This document shows positions 42,689-51,923 of a stretch of 64,000 nucleotides of DNA, piece by piece. The notes below the pieces were generated by a model. That model made no database searches and was not told where the DNA came from. It saw nothing but the letters and a program-made list of their open reading frames with translations. Each line of letters opens with the position of its first letter. Within the stretch, counting starts at the first letter, position 1. This stretch comes from Enteroscipio rubneri (GTDB lineage: Bacteria > Actinomycetota > Coriobacteriia > Coriobacteriales > Eggerthellaceae), in contig NZ_PPEK01000007.1 of NCBI RefSeq assembly GCF_002899715.1, positions 1 to 64,000 of the forward strand, read 5' to 3'. A program made the translations under genes and the position numbers.

Positions 42689-42728
42689 TACAATTGCCTC
42701 GTTTTCCATGTACCTGCGCGTGCGCAGG
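42689..42728 (+). promoter_or_regulatory. leuCDB promoter and leader hairpin
   Basis: TG-G-TACAAT (hexamer 42689-42694) is an extended -10 about 60 bp before leuC. The leader holds the dyad CCTGCGC-GT-GCGCAGG (42713-42728), an operator or attenuation-like stem. No leader peptide of leucine codons was seen. Confidence 0.6.
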
Positions 42729-42757
42729 CTTGAGACCCACCGCACAAAGGAGCACAC

Positions 42758-44026
42758 ATGCCACGTCCCATGACCATGGCGGAGAAGATCCTCGCCGCCC
42801 ATGCGGGGCTCGACGAAGTGGAGCCGGGTCAGCTGATCGAATGCGATCTCGACCTCGTGCTGTCCAACGACGTTACCGCCCCCATCGCCGTCAAAGAATT
42901 CCGCAAGATCGGCGTTGAGAAGGTGTTCGATCCCACGAAGATCGCGCTCGTGCCCGATCATTACGTCCCCAACAAGGACATCAAGAGCGCCGAGCAGGCC
43001 AAGATCGTGCGCGACTTCGCGCGCGAGCAGGGCATCACCCACTACTACGAGGTGGGCTGCATGGGCGTCGAGCATGCGCTGCTTCCCGAGCAGGGCGTCG
43101 TCGGCGCGGGCGACCTCATCATCGGCGCGGACAGCCACACCTGCACGTACGGTGCGCTGGGCGCGTTCGCCACGGGCGTGGGCTCCACCGACGCCGGCGT
43201 GGGCTACGCCACCGGCAAAGCGTGGTTCAAGGTGCCCGAGTCGCTGCTGTTCAAGATCGAGGGCGAGCTGGCCCCCGGCGTCACCGGCAAGGACGTCATC
43301 CTGCACATCATCGGCATGATCGGCGTGGACGGCGCGCTCTACCAGGCCATGGAATTCACCGGCAGCGCCATTCGGAGCATTGGCATGGACGAGCGCATGA
43401 GCATCTCGAATATGGCCATCGAAGCGGGCGGTAAGGCCGGCCTCATCGAGGTCGACGACGTGACGCGCGCCTATATGGACGGCCGCACCGAGCGCCCCTA
43501 CACCGAGTACCACTCCGACGCCGATGCGACGTACGCGAAGGTTTACGAGATCGACGCCGCCTCCATCGTGCCCACCGTGTCGTTCCCGCATCTGCCGTCG
43601 AACACGCGCCCGGCCGCCGAGGCGCGCGACATTAAGATCGACCAGGCCGTCATCGGCAGCTGCACGAACGGCCGCATCGTCGACATGCGCCAGGCCGCCG
43701 ACGTGCTGCGCGGGCGGAAGATCCACCCCGACGTGCGCTGCATCGTGATCCCCGCCACGCAGGCCGTGTACCGCCAGTGCATGGAGGAGGGCCTCATGGA
43801 CGTGTTCCTCGATGCGAACTGCGCCGTATCCACGCCCACCTGTGGTCCCTGCCTGGGCGGCTACATGGGCATCCTTGCCGCCGGCGAGCGCGCCATCGCC
43901 ACGACGAACCGCAACTTCGTCGGCCGCATGGGCGATCCCACGAGCGAGGTCTACCTGTCCTCGCCGGCCATCGCCGCGGCGAGCGCGGTGCTCGGCCACA
44001 TCGGCCTGCCGGAAGACTTGGACTAG
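42758..44026 (+). CDS. leuC: 3-isopropylmalate dehydratase large subunit
   Basis: A 422-residue aconitase-family enzyme for leucine synthesis, isomerising 2- to 3-isopropylmalate with the small subunit LeuD. The [4Fe-4S] ligands are in [25 protein letters not shown] and [10 protein letters not shown]. The length is that of the shorter, archaeal-like LeuC/HacA branch. It starts after AAAGGAGCACAC and is 14 bp ahead of leuD. A role in the related homoaconitase or citramalate routes is less likely given leuB next door. Confidence 0.93.
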   Translation: MPRPMTMAEKILAAHAGLDEVEPGQLIECDLDLVLSNDVTAPIAVKEFRKIGVEKVFDPTKIALVPDHYVPNKDIKSAEQAKIVRDFAREQGITHYYEVGCMGVEHALLPEQGVVGAGDLIIGADSHTCTYGALGAFATGVGSTDAGVGYATGKAWFKVPESLLFKIEGELAPGVTGKDVILHIIGMIGVDGALYQAMEFTGSAIRSIGMDERMSISNMAIEAGGKAGLIEVDDVTRAYMDGRTERPYTEYHSDADATYAKVYEIDAASIVPTVSFPHLPSNTRPAAEARDIKIDQAVIGSCTNGRIVDMRQAADVLRGRKIHPDVRCIVIPATQAVYRQCMEEGLMDVFLDANCAVSTPTCGPCLGGYMGILAAGERAIATTNRNFVGRMGDPTSEVYLSSPAIAAASAVLGHIGLPEDLD

Positions 44027-44040
44027 GAGGGACTGCGACC

Positions 44041-44535
44041 ATGCAATTCAAAGGAACCGCGCACCGCTACGGGCGCGACATCGATACCGACGTCATCATC
44101 CCGGCTCGCTACCTGACCACGTCCGATCCGGCCGAGCTGGCGAAGCACTGCCTCGAGGACCTCGACACGTCGTTCATCGAGCGCGTGCAACCCGGCGACA
44201 TCATCGTGGCCGACGAGAACTTCGGCTGCGGCTCGTCGCGCGAGCACGCGCCCATCGCCATCAAGGCGGCTGGCGTCGACGTGGTCATCGCCAAGAGCTT
44301 CGCGCGCATCTTCTACCGCAACTCCATCAACACGGGCCTCGCCATCATGGAGTGCCCCGAAGCGGTGGACGCCATCAGCCAGGGCGACGTGGTGAGCGTG
44401 GACGCCGACGCGGGCGTCATCGTGAACGAGACGACGGGCCAGACCTTCGAGGCTCAGCCGTTCCCTCCGTTCATCCGCGAGATCATCGAAGCTGGCGGCC
44501 TGATCAACCGCACGAAGGCGAAGATGGGGAAGTAA
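44041..44535 (+). CDS. leuD: 3-isopropylmalate dehydratase small subunit
   Basis: A 164-residue swivelling domain partner of LeuC. Diagnostic segments: YGRDIDTDVIIPARYL, ENFGCGSSREHAPIAIKAAG and SFARIFYRNSINTGLAIME. Length fits the short archaeal-type LeuD that pairs with the short LeuC. AGGAGGGAC precedes the ATG. Its stop is followed within four bases by the first hairpin of the structured repeat. Confidence 0.93.
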   Translation: MQFKGTAHRYGRDIDTDVIIPARYLTTSDPAELAKHCLEDLDTSFIERVQPGDIIVADENFGCGSSREHAPIAIKAAGVDVVIAKSFARIFYRNSINTGLAIMECPEAVDAISQGDVVSVDADAGVIVNETTGQTFEAQPFPPFIREIIEAGGLINRTKAKMGK

Positions 44536-44538
44536 GTT

Positions 44539-44699
44539 GTTCCGCCGTTCTACGAACGGCGGAACGGCTCGACGCTGCGGCTTTCTGAGGCAGCCCGCCT
44601 CGCGGCGAAGACAAAGACTCGCGTACTGAAGTACGCTTTTCCTTCGCCTTCCCCACGATCCGGGCTGCCTCAGAAACCCTCGCTGACTTTATTGGACCT
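44539..44699 (+). repeat. Structured intergenic repeat, copy B
   Basis: Hairpin 1 is a perfect 12-bp stem (44539-44550 with 44554-44565, loop TAC). TCGACGCTGCGGCTT (44569-44583) follows, then hairpin 2 with arms TTTCTGAGGCAGCCCG (44582-44597) and its perfect complement at 44661-44676. The inner part has GGCGAAG/CTTCGCC and the palindrome GCGTACTGAAGTACGC. AAACCCTCGCTGACTTT (44674-44690) and TGGACCT (44693-44699) match copy A. The arms differ from copy A but remain paired. Confidence 0.88.
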
Positions 44700-44716
44700 G
44701 CAAAGTGAGGAAAAAC

Positions 44717-45826
44717 ATGGCCAAAACCTACAACATCTGCCTGCTTCCCGGCGACGGCATCGGCCCCGAGATCATCGCCGAGGGCGTCAAGGTGCTGGAC
44801 GCGGTGGGCGTGAAGTACGACACGGCGTTCGCCTACACCGAGGCGCTGCTGGGCGGGTGCGCCATCGACGCGACGGGAACCGCGCTGCCGGACGAGACGC
44901 TGCACGTAGCCGAAGCCTCCGACGCCGTGCTGCTGGCGGCCGTCGGCGGCCCGAAGTGGGACACCACGGATCCGGCGAAGCCGCGTCCGGAGCAGGGTCT
45001 GCTGGGCATCCGCAAGGCACTGGGCCTGTACACGAACCTGCGCCCCGTGCAGATCTTCGCCGCGCTGGCCGACGCGTCCACGCTCAAGCCGGAGATCGTG
45101 GACGGCGTGGACATGATGATCGTGCGCGAGCTGACCGGCGGGTTGTACTTCGGTCGTCGCGAACGCTTCTACGACGAAGAGGGCTGCGGCACCCACGGCG
45201 CCGCCGGCCAGCGCGCTTACGACACGCTCGAGTACCGCGAGTACGAGGTCGAGCGCATCGCGCGCCAGGCGTTTGAGGCCGCGCGCAAGCGCCGCAACAA
45301 GGTGACGAGCGTCGACAAGGCGAACGTGCTGGAGACGAGCCGCATGTGGCGCGAGATCGTGCACCGCATCGGCGCGGAGGAGTACCCCGACGTGGAACTC
45401 GAGGACCTGCTCGTGGACAACACGGCCATGCAGCTCATCAGCCGCCCCGTCGATTTCGACGTGGTGGTGACCGAGAACATGTTCGGCGACATCCTGTCCG
45501 ACGAAGCCGCCCAGATCACCGGCTCGCTCGGCATGCTGGCCAGCGCCAGCCTCGGCGACGGCACGGCGCTCTACGAGCCCAGCCACGGCAGCGCGCCCGA
45601 CATCGCGGGGAAGGGCATCGCGAACCCGCTCGCGCAGATCCTGTCCGTCGAGATGATGCTGCGCTACAGCTTCAACCTGGGTGAGGCCGCCGACGACATC
45701 CGCCGCGCGGTGACCGCCGTGCTCGACGAGGGCTGGCGCACCGGCGACATCAAGCAGGCCGACACCCCCGCCGACAAGGTGGTCGGTACCGTTCAGATGG
45801 GCGACCTCGTGGTGGCGCACCTGTAG
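44717..45826 (+). CDS. leuB: 3-isopropylmalate dehydrogenase
   Basis: A 369-residue NAD-dependent dehydrogenase that oxidises and decarboxylates 3-isopropylmalate. Opening is [19 protein letters not shown], the substrate loop [16 protein letters not shown], metal-binding [18 protein letters not shown] and [19 protein letters not shown]. The ATG at 44717 follows GAGGAAAAAC; the GTG at 44705 is less likely. Third gene of the leu operon, separated from leuD by the structured repeat. Confidence 0.95.
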   Translation: MAKTYNICLLPGDGIGPEIIAEGVKVLDAVGVKYDTAFAYTEALLGGCAIDATGTALPDETLHVAEASDAVLLAAVGGPKWDTTDPAKPRPEQGLLGIRKALGLYTNLRPVQIFAALADASTLKPEIVDGVDMMIVRELTGGLYFGRRERFYDEEGCGTHGAAGQRAYDTLEYREYEVERIARQAFEAARKRRNKVTSVDKANVLETSRMWREIVHRIGAEEYPDVELEDLLVDNTAMQLISRPVDFDVVVTENMFGDILSDEAAQITGSLGMLASASLGDGTALYEPSHGSAPDIAGKGIANPLAQILSVEMMLRYSFNLGEAADDIRRAVTAVLDEGWRTGDIKQADTPADKVVGTVQMGDLVVAHL

Positions 45827-45875
45827 GGATCCGGAGGTGCACACGGTGCACGGTCTCAAGCGGCGTGACGGCTTG

Positions 45876-45923
45876 CGCGAAACGACCCCTCCCGAGCGAA
45901 TGCTCGGGAGGGGTCGTTTCGCG
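45876..45923. terminator. Perfect 22-bp hairpin after leuB
   Basis: The arm at 45876-45897 (CGCGAAACG to CCCGAGC) has an exact complement at 45902-45923 around a GAAT loop. No T-run follows on either strand, so it is an I-shaped stem that may end transcription or protect the mRNA. Confidence 0.65.
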
Positions 45924-46094
45924 TATGAAGCCCGTTTCGGTTCCATGGCGGGACGGCGATAGCCTGTCTTTCCGATTTCTCGAAACGTGTCTACGGTAAA
46001 AAAGCGCGTTCTGGGAAATGGTGGATAGATGGATGAGGTCCGCTATCCTCGTCGAGGAGAAGGAGTGTCGCTCCATCCGTTGCCCATCCGCATA

Positions 46095-46143
46095 TTGACA
46101 ACATGCATGTATATGACGTATATATGTTTATGTCATATACATG
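46095..46143 (+). promoter_or_regulatory. Strong promoter with embedded palindromic operator of the PadR gene
   Basis: TTGACA (46095-46100) is separated by 18 bp from TATATA (46119-46124). A perfect 12-bp dyad, CATGTATATGAC (46106-46117) and GTCATATACATG (46132-46143), flanks the -10, so a dimer bound here would block RNA polymerase. AT-rich against its GC-rich surroundings. The natural ligand is the downstream PadR protein. Confidence 0.75.
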
Positions 46144-46182
46144 TCGTTCGCAGACAAAGCGGGCGCGAAAGGAGCGGGAAGG

Positions 46183-46626
46183 ATGATGCGCATGCCTCAC
46201 GGCGACTGCGGTGGGCCGTCCACTTCGACGCGCACGTCCTGTTGCCGTCGGCGCGGCGGCGGGGGCGGGGCGCTTGCGGAGCCGGCAGCGCTCGCCGCGC
46301 TGCTGCATTCGGGCGGCTACGGGTACGATATGCGCAAGATTATCCTAGACAAGACCGGTGGGAAAGTTGATGTGGACGTGGGCGGATTGTACCGGTCGCT
46401 ACGCCGCCTCGAAGAGGAGGGCGCTGTCGTTTCCCGATGGTGCGACGAGCAGGTCGGCCCGCGTCGCCGCGAATACGAGCTTACGCAGCAGGGTGCCGAG
46501 CTTGCCGAGCAGTGGCTCGACGTACTGCGCGACCGGCAGCGTTTGGACGAGCTGCTGGTCGATCTGCTTGAAAGCGGTCTGCACCAGCTGGATGAGAATA
46601 CGGAAGTACCGGAGAAGGAAGGGTAA
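46183..46626 (+). CDS. PadR-family transcriptional regulator
   Basis: A 147-residue PadR: LAALLHSGGYGYDMRKIILD then VDVGGLYRSLRRLEEEGAVVSRW and RRREYELTQQGAELAEQW, the winged-helix domain, followed by a dimerising helix (LDELLVDLLESGLHQLDEN). The ATG at 46183 with AAAGGAG eight bases before is preferred over the ATG at 46141, which lies inside the operator dyad. The N-terminus carries an unusual Cys/Gly/Arg-rich stretch. Probably autoregulated and controlling the adjacent NifX-like gene. Confidence 0.85.
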   Translation: MMRMPHGDCGGPSTSTRTSCCRRRGGGGGALAEPAALAALLHSGGYGYDMRKIILDKTGGKVDVDVGGLYRSLRRLEEEGAVVSRWCDEQVGPRRREYELTQQGAELAEQWLDVLRDRQRLDELLVDLLESGLHQLDENTEVPEKEG

Positions 46627-46627
46627 G

Positions 46628-47014
46628 ATGAACGAAAAGAAGATGATGAAGCTGGCGATTCCCACGATGGGTGCGGCCGGCCTGGATTCCCAGCGCGCGG
46701 GTCATTTCGGCCACTGCGATTGCTTCACGGTGGTCGACATTGTAGACGGCCAGATTGCAGGCACGTTCGAGGTTGCGAATCCTCCGCACGAGGAGGGCGG
46801 TTGCATGCGCCCCGTTGGTCTGCTTGCGAAGGCCGGCGTAGACGCCATCGTTGCGGCAGGTATGGGCATGCGTCCGCTTATGGGGTTCGATCAGGCGGGC
46901 ATCGCTGTGTACTTCGACAACGAACATCCTCTCGTGCGCGACGCCGCTGAGCATGTCGCTGCAGGCGAAGCTCCGCGCATGAGCGCGGAGCAGGCATGTA
47001 ACCATCATCACTGA
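46628..47014 (+). CDS. NifX/NifB-like iron-molybdenum cluster-binding domain protein
   Basis: A 128-residue protein with the dinitrogenase iron-molybdenum cofactor fold: LAIPTMGAAGLDSQRAGHFGHCDCFTVVDI, VANPPHEEGGCMRPVGLL, VDAIVAAGMGMRPLMGF. The two Cys/His-rich segments and a terminal CNHHH may bind a metal or Fe-S cluster. No nif genes are near, so it is one of the stand-alone family members in anaerobes. It follows the PadR gene by one base. Confidence 0.85.
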   Translation: MNEKKMMKLAIPTMGAAGLDSQRAGHFGHCDCFTVVDIVDGQIAGTFEVANPPHEEGGCMRPVGLLAKAGVDAIVAAGMGMRPLMGFDQAGIAVYFDNEHPLVRDAAEHVAAGEAPRMSAEQACNHHH

Positions 47015-47100
47015 GGGGGCGTTGTATCCTTTGCGGTCCGGTTTTTTCTCGTCCAGTCGAAACGCCGTGCTATGCTTTCGGTGACACGAAAGGAGCACGG

Positions 47101-49917
47101 GTGCGGCAGGTTGAGGAACGCGAAGGCGTCTATCGAATCGGCGCGGCGAAGGCGCTGCTCGGTACCGTGCGACGCGTACTACCCCATGCGTTGCCGTCCG
47201 TCGCGTTCGACTGCGGTGCGTTTGGCTGGATCGGAGGGGCGTGCCCGGCGCCGAACAAAAGCGATCGCTACGTGGTGGAATTTCTCGGTGCAAGCGAATT
47301 CCGTATTCTTGCCTATATCGATCGTTACGGGCGGGTGTTTGCGACGGATCGTCCGGTTCCGTCGCCGCCTGCTCGTCCGCCGGAGCTTGCGTTCGCTCGG
47401 TACTCCGAGCAGGATGGATCGAACGAGGAACGGGGAAGCGTCGAGGTGCACGATGCGGAAGGGAAGCGTCAGGTTGCGCAGTACGCATGCAGGCGCGGCC
47501 GCTATACGATTTTCGACTCCTGGTATGATTTCGGGCCGTACGGGGCCGATCTGGCCTATGACGATGTGATGGCTCGCGCCTTTCTGGCGTTTGTCCACCG
47601 GCCGCGAGCCTGCGACGCTCCCATGCCAACGCGCGGAGTCGATTTTGCTTTCTCGGTCCTGCGCGGGCAAAAGCTGCTTCCGGCGCTTCGCTCGATCGTT
47701 TCCGCGGTGGAAAGCGCTGAGGAGGATCCTGTGCTGCGGCCCCCTGCGCTCGCGTCAAGTTTGGCGCGGTGGCTTATCGAAGCCGGACTCGAGCGGATTG
47801 AGGCTCGAGGCGTGCCGGACGACATCTTGCGGCTTGTCAGGACCGCGCGCTACGCCGATACGTTCTTCATTGCGGCGGACGATGAGCATCCGCCTGTCAC
47901 CCGCCGTGAGATATGGGCCCTGGAGAGCGCGCTCAACCGATTTCTTCTAATGAACGAGGCGTTCAACGAACGGGCATCCTTTGCGAGCGATATTGATTGC
48001 GTGCGGTGGGAGGGGTATCTCGTCGACACGGCCGCTTCATCGTCGCTCGCCTTTGATCTGGCAAGCGACGCTTCGTCCGGCGAGGTCGGCGGAGAATGGG
48101 CGACACGATGCGCCGTGAACGCTGCGCTTGAACGGATGAGGCTCCCATTTCGCGTGGAGGCCTTGCTTCGCTGCGACGTCGGCGAAGGTGCAGCGGCGAT
48201 CGAGATTACGGTGCCTGACGCCGGGCTCATGCCGACGCGTCGCTGCAGCAACGCGTCGGCTGCGCAGGGTGCGCCTGCTTCGTCGGTTGACGGCTGGGCG
48301 AGCGCAACGGCGTCTGAACGGGAGGCTCAAGCGCGTTGCTATGCGATGCATGTCGGTCTCGCGTTGGCGCTCGCCGTTTTCGAATCGTCCGCGTTCCTTC
48401 AGCGCGTCGATCTCGTGGCCCGTCCCCTTGCTGTCGAGGATGTCGACCGCGTTCAGGCTCCCGATGGCGACCCCGTCGTATTCCGATCGGCGGAAGTCGG
48501 AGATACGCCTGCATATTACCAGGTTACATTTACGAGAGGCCTGTTTGAGCATCATGAGCTCATCCATGCGGCTCGGCTGGGAGATCCGACGTCCTTGTTC
48601 GCGTATGCGGGCGCGCTGTTCGATCTGCCGGCAGCCGACCCCTTCGCCGTCGTGAACGCGCTGTCCTCGGCCGTATCGCGTCGTGCGCTTCCCGAGAGCG
48701 CCGATGCGCTGATATCTGGTCAAGCTGCCGAGGTTCTTGCGGCGCGCGAGGCTCGCGACCTGCGCATTGAGGTTGATACCTACCGCCGTCGGATCGGCGA
48801 GCGTCTTGCGGATGGCATTGTGCGGGCCGAGACCACGATAGAGGCTATCCGTCTCGTGCGGGAGGAGCAGGATGCCGCAGAAGCGCGTGAAGATGCACGA
48901 ACGGTCGCGGCCTGTACCAGGCTGATGGCGGCATTGGCCGAAGGCTCGCTCGATATGGAGGAGCAGAACGCCATCGTAGGCCGTTTTCTCGGAGAAGATC
49001 GTTGTTTGGTTGCCCTCGGACGCGCCCGCACGCGAGCACCGCAGGATCCTGGAAGTGCTGCCTCGATCCTGATCGATGCCGTTGCGGAGGCATCGATGAT
49101 CGACGGGTACGCGGATGGCGCCGCGACCGTCTATCGATGCTTCGATTCGTATGCGGCACGCGTATGCTACAACCGCGCACGAGCCGCGGCGTGCGATGAC
49201 TGCGCTGTTCTCGCCGATGAGGCGAGCAAGATGCAGGGTGTCGGTACGGACAGCACGACGTCCTTCGTTCCGGATCTCGCGTCGCTTGCAGCAGCTGACG
49301 CGCACCGGCGCATCGAGCTCGCGCCCGATACGTTCTACCTCTGCCATCTGGAGATTGTGCGTCTGCTCGAACACTCTTTCGAGCGCACCGAAGAAGCGCT
49401 ACGCTTCGGTCGTCGAGCTATCGAGCTTGCGCCCGCGACGTCCGCCGGTTATCGACAGCTCGGTCGTGCGTTCATGCTTGTGGGTGATATGGAGAACGCG
49501 GCGAAAACGCTCGAAGGGGGTCTGGGTATCGCAGTGCAGCCCGACGACATTGCCATGGCGTACTATCAGCTGGCCTATGTGCGCTGGAATGCGGGTGACC
49601 CGCAGGTCGGCGCATTGTGCTATGTGAAGTCGCTCGCCACGTCGCCGGCGGTTGCTTTGCAGGCGACGGCCGAGCTGCATGAGCTTGTCGAGGAAACCGG
49701 CGTCGCGCTTCCCGATAAAGACAGCTTGGATGAGAAGCTCGCCGCCGCCGGCGTGCCGATTGCCCCGACGGCGGCCGTGCTCGACATACTGAATGAGAGC
49801 GCTGCTGCAGCGGCCGATGCGGGCTTGTTCCATGTGTCGCGCAATCTGCTTGCGTTGCGCTTGCGGTATCGTCCCGACGATGCGCTTGTGAACGTGTTGA
49901 AGTCGCTCGAGGAATAG
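47101..49917 (+). CDS. Large TPR-containing protein of unknown function
   Basis: A 938-residue cytoplasmic protein. No signal peptide or membrane segment. Residues about 560-650 are coiled-coil-like (RDLRIEVDTYRRRIGERLAD), and TPR-like helices occur around 745-860 (HLEIVRLLEHSFERTEEALRFGRRAIELAP, YRQLGRAFMLVGDMENAAKTLEGGL). The N-terminal 500 residues match no family recognised. GTG start with AAAGGAG six bases before. Large helical scaffold; the partner is unknown. GC-content is like its neighbours. Confidence 0.7.
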   Translation: MRQVEEREGVYRIGAAKALLGTVRRVLPHALPSVAFDCGAFGWIGGACPAPNKSDRYVVEFLGASEFRILAYIDRYGRVFATDRPVPSPPARPPELAFARYSEQDGSNEERGSVEVHDAEGKRQVAQYACRRGRYTIFDSWYDFGPYGADLAYDDVMARAFLAFVHRPRACDAPMPTRGVDFAFSVLRGQKLLPALRSIVSAVESAEEDPVLRPPALASSLARWLIEAGLERIEARGVPDDILRLVRTARYADTFFIAADDEHPPVTRREIWALESALNRFLLMNEAFNERASFASDIDCVRWEGYLVDTAASSSLAFDLASDASSGEVGGEWATRCAVNAALERMRLPFRVEALLRCDVGEGAAAIEITVPDAGLMPTRRCSNASAAQGAPASSVDGWASATASEREAQARCYAMHVGLALALAVFESSAFLQRVDLVARPLAVEDVDRVQAPDGDPVVFRSAEVGDTPAYYQVTFTRGLFEHHELIHAARLGDPTSLFAYAGALFDLPAADPFAVVNALSSAVSRRALPESADALISGQAAEVLAAREARDLRIEVDTYRRRIGERLADGIVRAETTIEAIRLVREEQDAAEAREDARTVAACTRLMAALAEGSLDMEEQNAIVGRFLGEDRCLVALGRARTRAPQDPGSAASILIDAVAEASMIDGYADGAATVYRCFDSYAARVCYNRARAAACDDCAVLADEASKMQGVGTDSTTSFVPDLASLAAADAHRRIELAPDTFYLCHLEIVRLLEHSFERTEEALRFGRRAIELAPATSAGYRQLGRAFMLVGDMENAAKTLEGGLGIAVQPDDIAMAYYQLAYVRWNAGDPQVGALCYVKSLATSPAVALQATAELHELVEETGVALPDKDSLDEKLAAAGVPIAPTAAVLDILNESAAAAADAGLFHVSRNLLALRLRYRPDDALVNVLKSLEE

Positions 49918-49996
49918 GCTTTCGCGTCGACATCCGCCCGTCCGGTCGCTCGAATCGCCGGAAAACCTCGGACGCATGCAGCCCGTTCCGATGCGC

Positions 49997-50002
49997 TACA
50001 AT
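49997..50002 (+). promoter_or_regulatory. -10 element of hisS
   Basis: TACAAT lies 40 bp before the hisS start codon. Compare TACAAT at 42689 and 52397. No T-box, no leader peptide. Confidence 0.5.
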
Positions 50003-50041
50003 AGCGGGCAATCGAAACGCACGATACGAAAAGGAACCTCC

Positions 50042-51418
50042 ATGACAATCCAATCTCCCGAAGGTACGCGCGACCTCCTGCCCGACGAGGCGAAGTTCTG
50101 GGCGCACTTCAAGGCGGTGGCGTCCGACGTGTTTGGCGCGTACGGCTACGTGCCCATCGAGACGCCCGTGTTCGAGCAGACGGACCTGTTCGTGCGCGGC
50201 ATCGGCGAGGCAACCGACGTGGTTTCGAAGGAGATGTTCATTGCCCTCTCGGGCGAGAACCTGAAACGGCTGCTCGACGGCGGCGCCGTGAAGGCGAAGA
50301 GCCGCCTGTCGCTGCGACCCGAGGGCACGGCCGGCGTTGTGCGCGCCGTGGTGCAGCACGATCTGGTGCCGCAGGGCGCGCCTCCGGTGAAGCTGGTGTA
50401 CGCGGGTCCGATGTTCCGTGCCGAGCGCCCGCAGAAGGGCCGCCAGCGCCAATTCAACCAAGTGGGCATCGAGTGCCTGGGCGCCGAGGAGCCCAGCGTG
50501 GACGCCGAGGGCATCATCATGCTCATGCGGTTCTACGCGGCCATCGGCATTCCCGTGGAAGCCACCGAGCTGCTGGTGAACTCGATGGGCTGCGACGCGT
50601 GCCGGCCGCCCTACCGCGACGCCGTGAAGGCGTACATGGACGCGCACGCCGACGAGCTGTGCGACGAGTGCAAGCGCCGTGCCGACATCAACCCGCTGCG
50701 CGCGTTCGACTGCAAGAACCCCGGCTGCGCCGCCGTCATGGAGGATGCACCGAAGATCACCGACCACCTGTGCGACGACTGCCGCGCTCACTACGGCACT
50801 GTGAAGGCGTACCTGGACGGTGCGGGCCTCGCGTACACGGAGGACCCGAAGCTCGTGCGCGGCCTGGACTACTACACGCGCACCGTGTTCGAGGTGCAGG
50901 TGACGGAGGGTATGGGCAGTCAGAACGCCATCGGTGGAGGCGGGCGCTACGACAAGCTGGTCCAGGAGGTGGGTGGACGGCCCACGCCCGGCTTCGGCTT
51001 CGCACTGGGCTACGAACGTTGCGTGCTGGCACTGCAGGCGGCAGGCTACGCGTTCCCGCCGGCCCGGCGCTGCGACTGCTTCGTGGCGTGCGTCGACGAC
51101 TCGGTGCGCGCGGAGGCGTTCTCGCTCGTACAGGCGCTGCGCGACGCCGGCCTTGCTAGCGAGATGGACCACCAGCACCGCAGTCTGAAGAGCCAGTTCA
51201 AGCTGGCCGACAAGCTGGACGCCGCCTTCGTGGTCGTGATGGGCCCCGACGAGCTTGCTGCTGGCCAGGTGAAGGCGCGCAACATGCAGACGCACGAGGA
51301 GCATCTGGTCGATCTCGCGGCGGCGAAGTCGCTGCTCGCCTGCCTAGCCGCAGAGCCTTCCGGTACCGAGCCCCTGGGTATCGCCGAGGTGTTCGGCGGC
51401 ATCGGCGAGGGCAATTAA
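50042..51418 (+). CDS. hisS: Histidine-tRNA ligase
   Basis: A 458-residue class II synthetase. PEGTRDLLPDEA is the N-terminal motif; motif 2 is YAGPMFRAERPQKGRQRQF; the histidine A and B motifs are LVRGLDYYTRTVFEV and GGGGRYDKLVQEVGG; the anticodon-binding domain occupies the last 100 residues. A Cys-rich insertion (CDACRPPYRD, CDECKRRADINPLRAFDCKNPGC) as in many Gram-positive HisRS is present. The ATG at 50042 follows AAAGGAACCTCC. Confidence 0.95.
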   Translation: MTIQSPEGTRDLLPDEAKFWAHFKAVASDVFGAYGYVPIETPVFEQTDLFVRGIGEATDVVSKEMFIALSGENLKRLLDGGAVKAKSRLSLRPEGTAGVVRAVVQHDLVPQGAPPVKLVYAGPMFRAERPQKGRQRQFNQVGIECLGAEEPSVDAEGIIMLMRFYAAIGIPVEATELLVNSMGCDACRPPYRDAVKAYMDAHADELCDECKRRADINPLRAFDCKNPGCAAVMEDAPKITDHLCDDCRAHYGTVKAYLDGAGLAYTEDPKLVRGLDYYTRTVFEVQVTEGMGSQNAIGGGGRYDKLVQEVGGRPTPGFGFALGYERCVLALQAAGYAFPPARRCDCFVACVDDSVRAEAFSLVQALRDAGLASEMDHQHRSLKSQFKLADKLDAAFVVVMGPDELAAGQVKARNMQTHEEHLVDLAAAKSLLACLAAEPSGTEPLGIAEVFGGIGEGN

Positions 51419-51530
51419 GGCCGCCAATTAAACCTGGCCGATTCAATCGACCAAAGTGCTGGCATAGTTGCAGCTCTCTTCCATTGCATGTATAATTCAT
51501 GCTATAGACATGCGTTGAAGGAGGCTACCT

Positions 51531-51923
51531 ATGCCGGCACTACAAGTGAGGGATTTCCCGGACGATCTGTACGAGCAACTGAAAACCTACGCCGCCAGCC
51601 AGCATCGTAGCGTCGCCCAGCAGACCATCGTGGCCGTGGAGCAGATGCTGGCGCATCAGGACGCCTCCCACTTCTGGGACGGCGAGCGGCTCTACCGCGC
51701 CGTACGCCCGCGACCCCTCGACTTCGACACCGAAGCCCAGCGAGCCGCCCGCATCGAGAAGCGCAAGGCGCTGTTTGAGGAAATCAAGAAGCTGCCGAAG
51801 GTTGAAATGACCGCCGATGATATTGTCTCGATAATTCATGAGGGCAGGGAAGAGCGCTCGCGCACGATCCTTGAAGCGTGTGGCTTCTACGAGGAAGCGG
51901 GTCGGATGAGGGAGGCGCTATGA
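51531..51923 (+). CDS. VapB/FitA-like ribbon-helix-helix antitoxin
   Basis: A 130-residue protein with an N-terminal ribbon-helix-helix: PALQVRDFPDDLYEQLKTYA then HRSVAQQTIVAVEQML. FitA-type antitoxins bind the operon promoter and the cognate PIN toxin through the C-terminal half. The stop overlaps the toxin start (ATGA). AAGGAGG at 51519-51525 precedes the ATG. An AT-rich stretch TATAATTCATGCTATAGAC lies just upstream as promoter and operator. Confidence 0.82.
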   Translation: MPALQVRDFPDDLYEQLKTYAASQHRSVAQQTIVAVEQMLAHQDASHFWDGERLYRAVRPRPLDFDTEAQRAARIEKRKALFEEIKKLPKVEMTADDIVSIIHEGREERSRTILEACGFYEEAGRMREAL

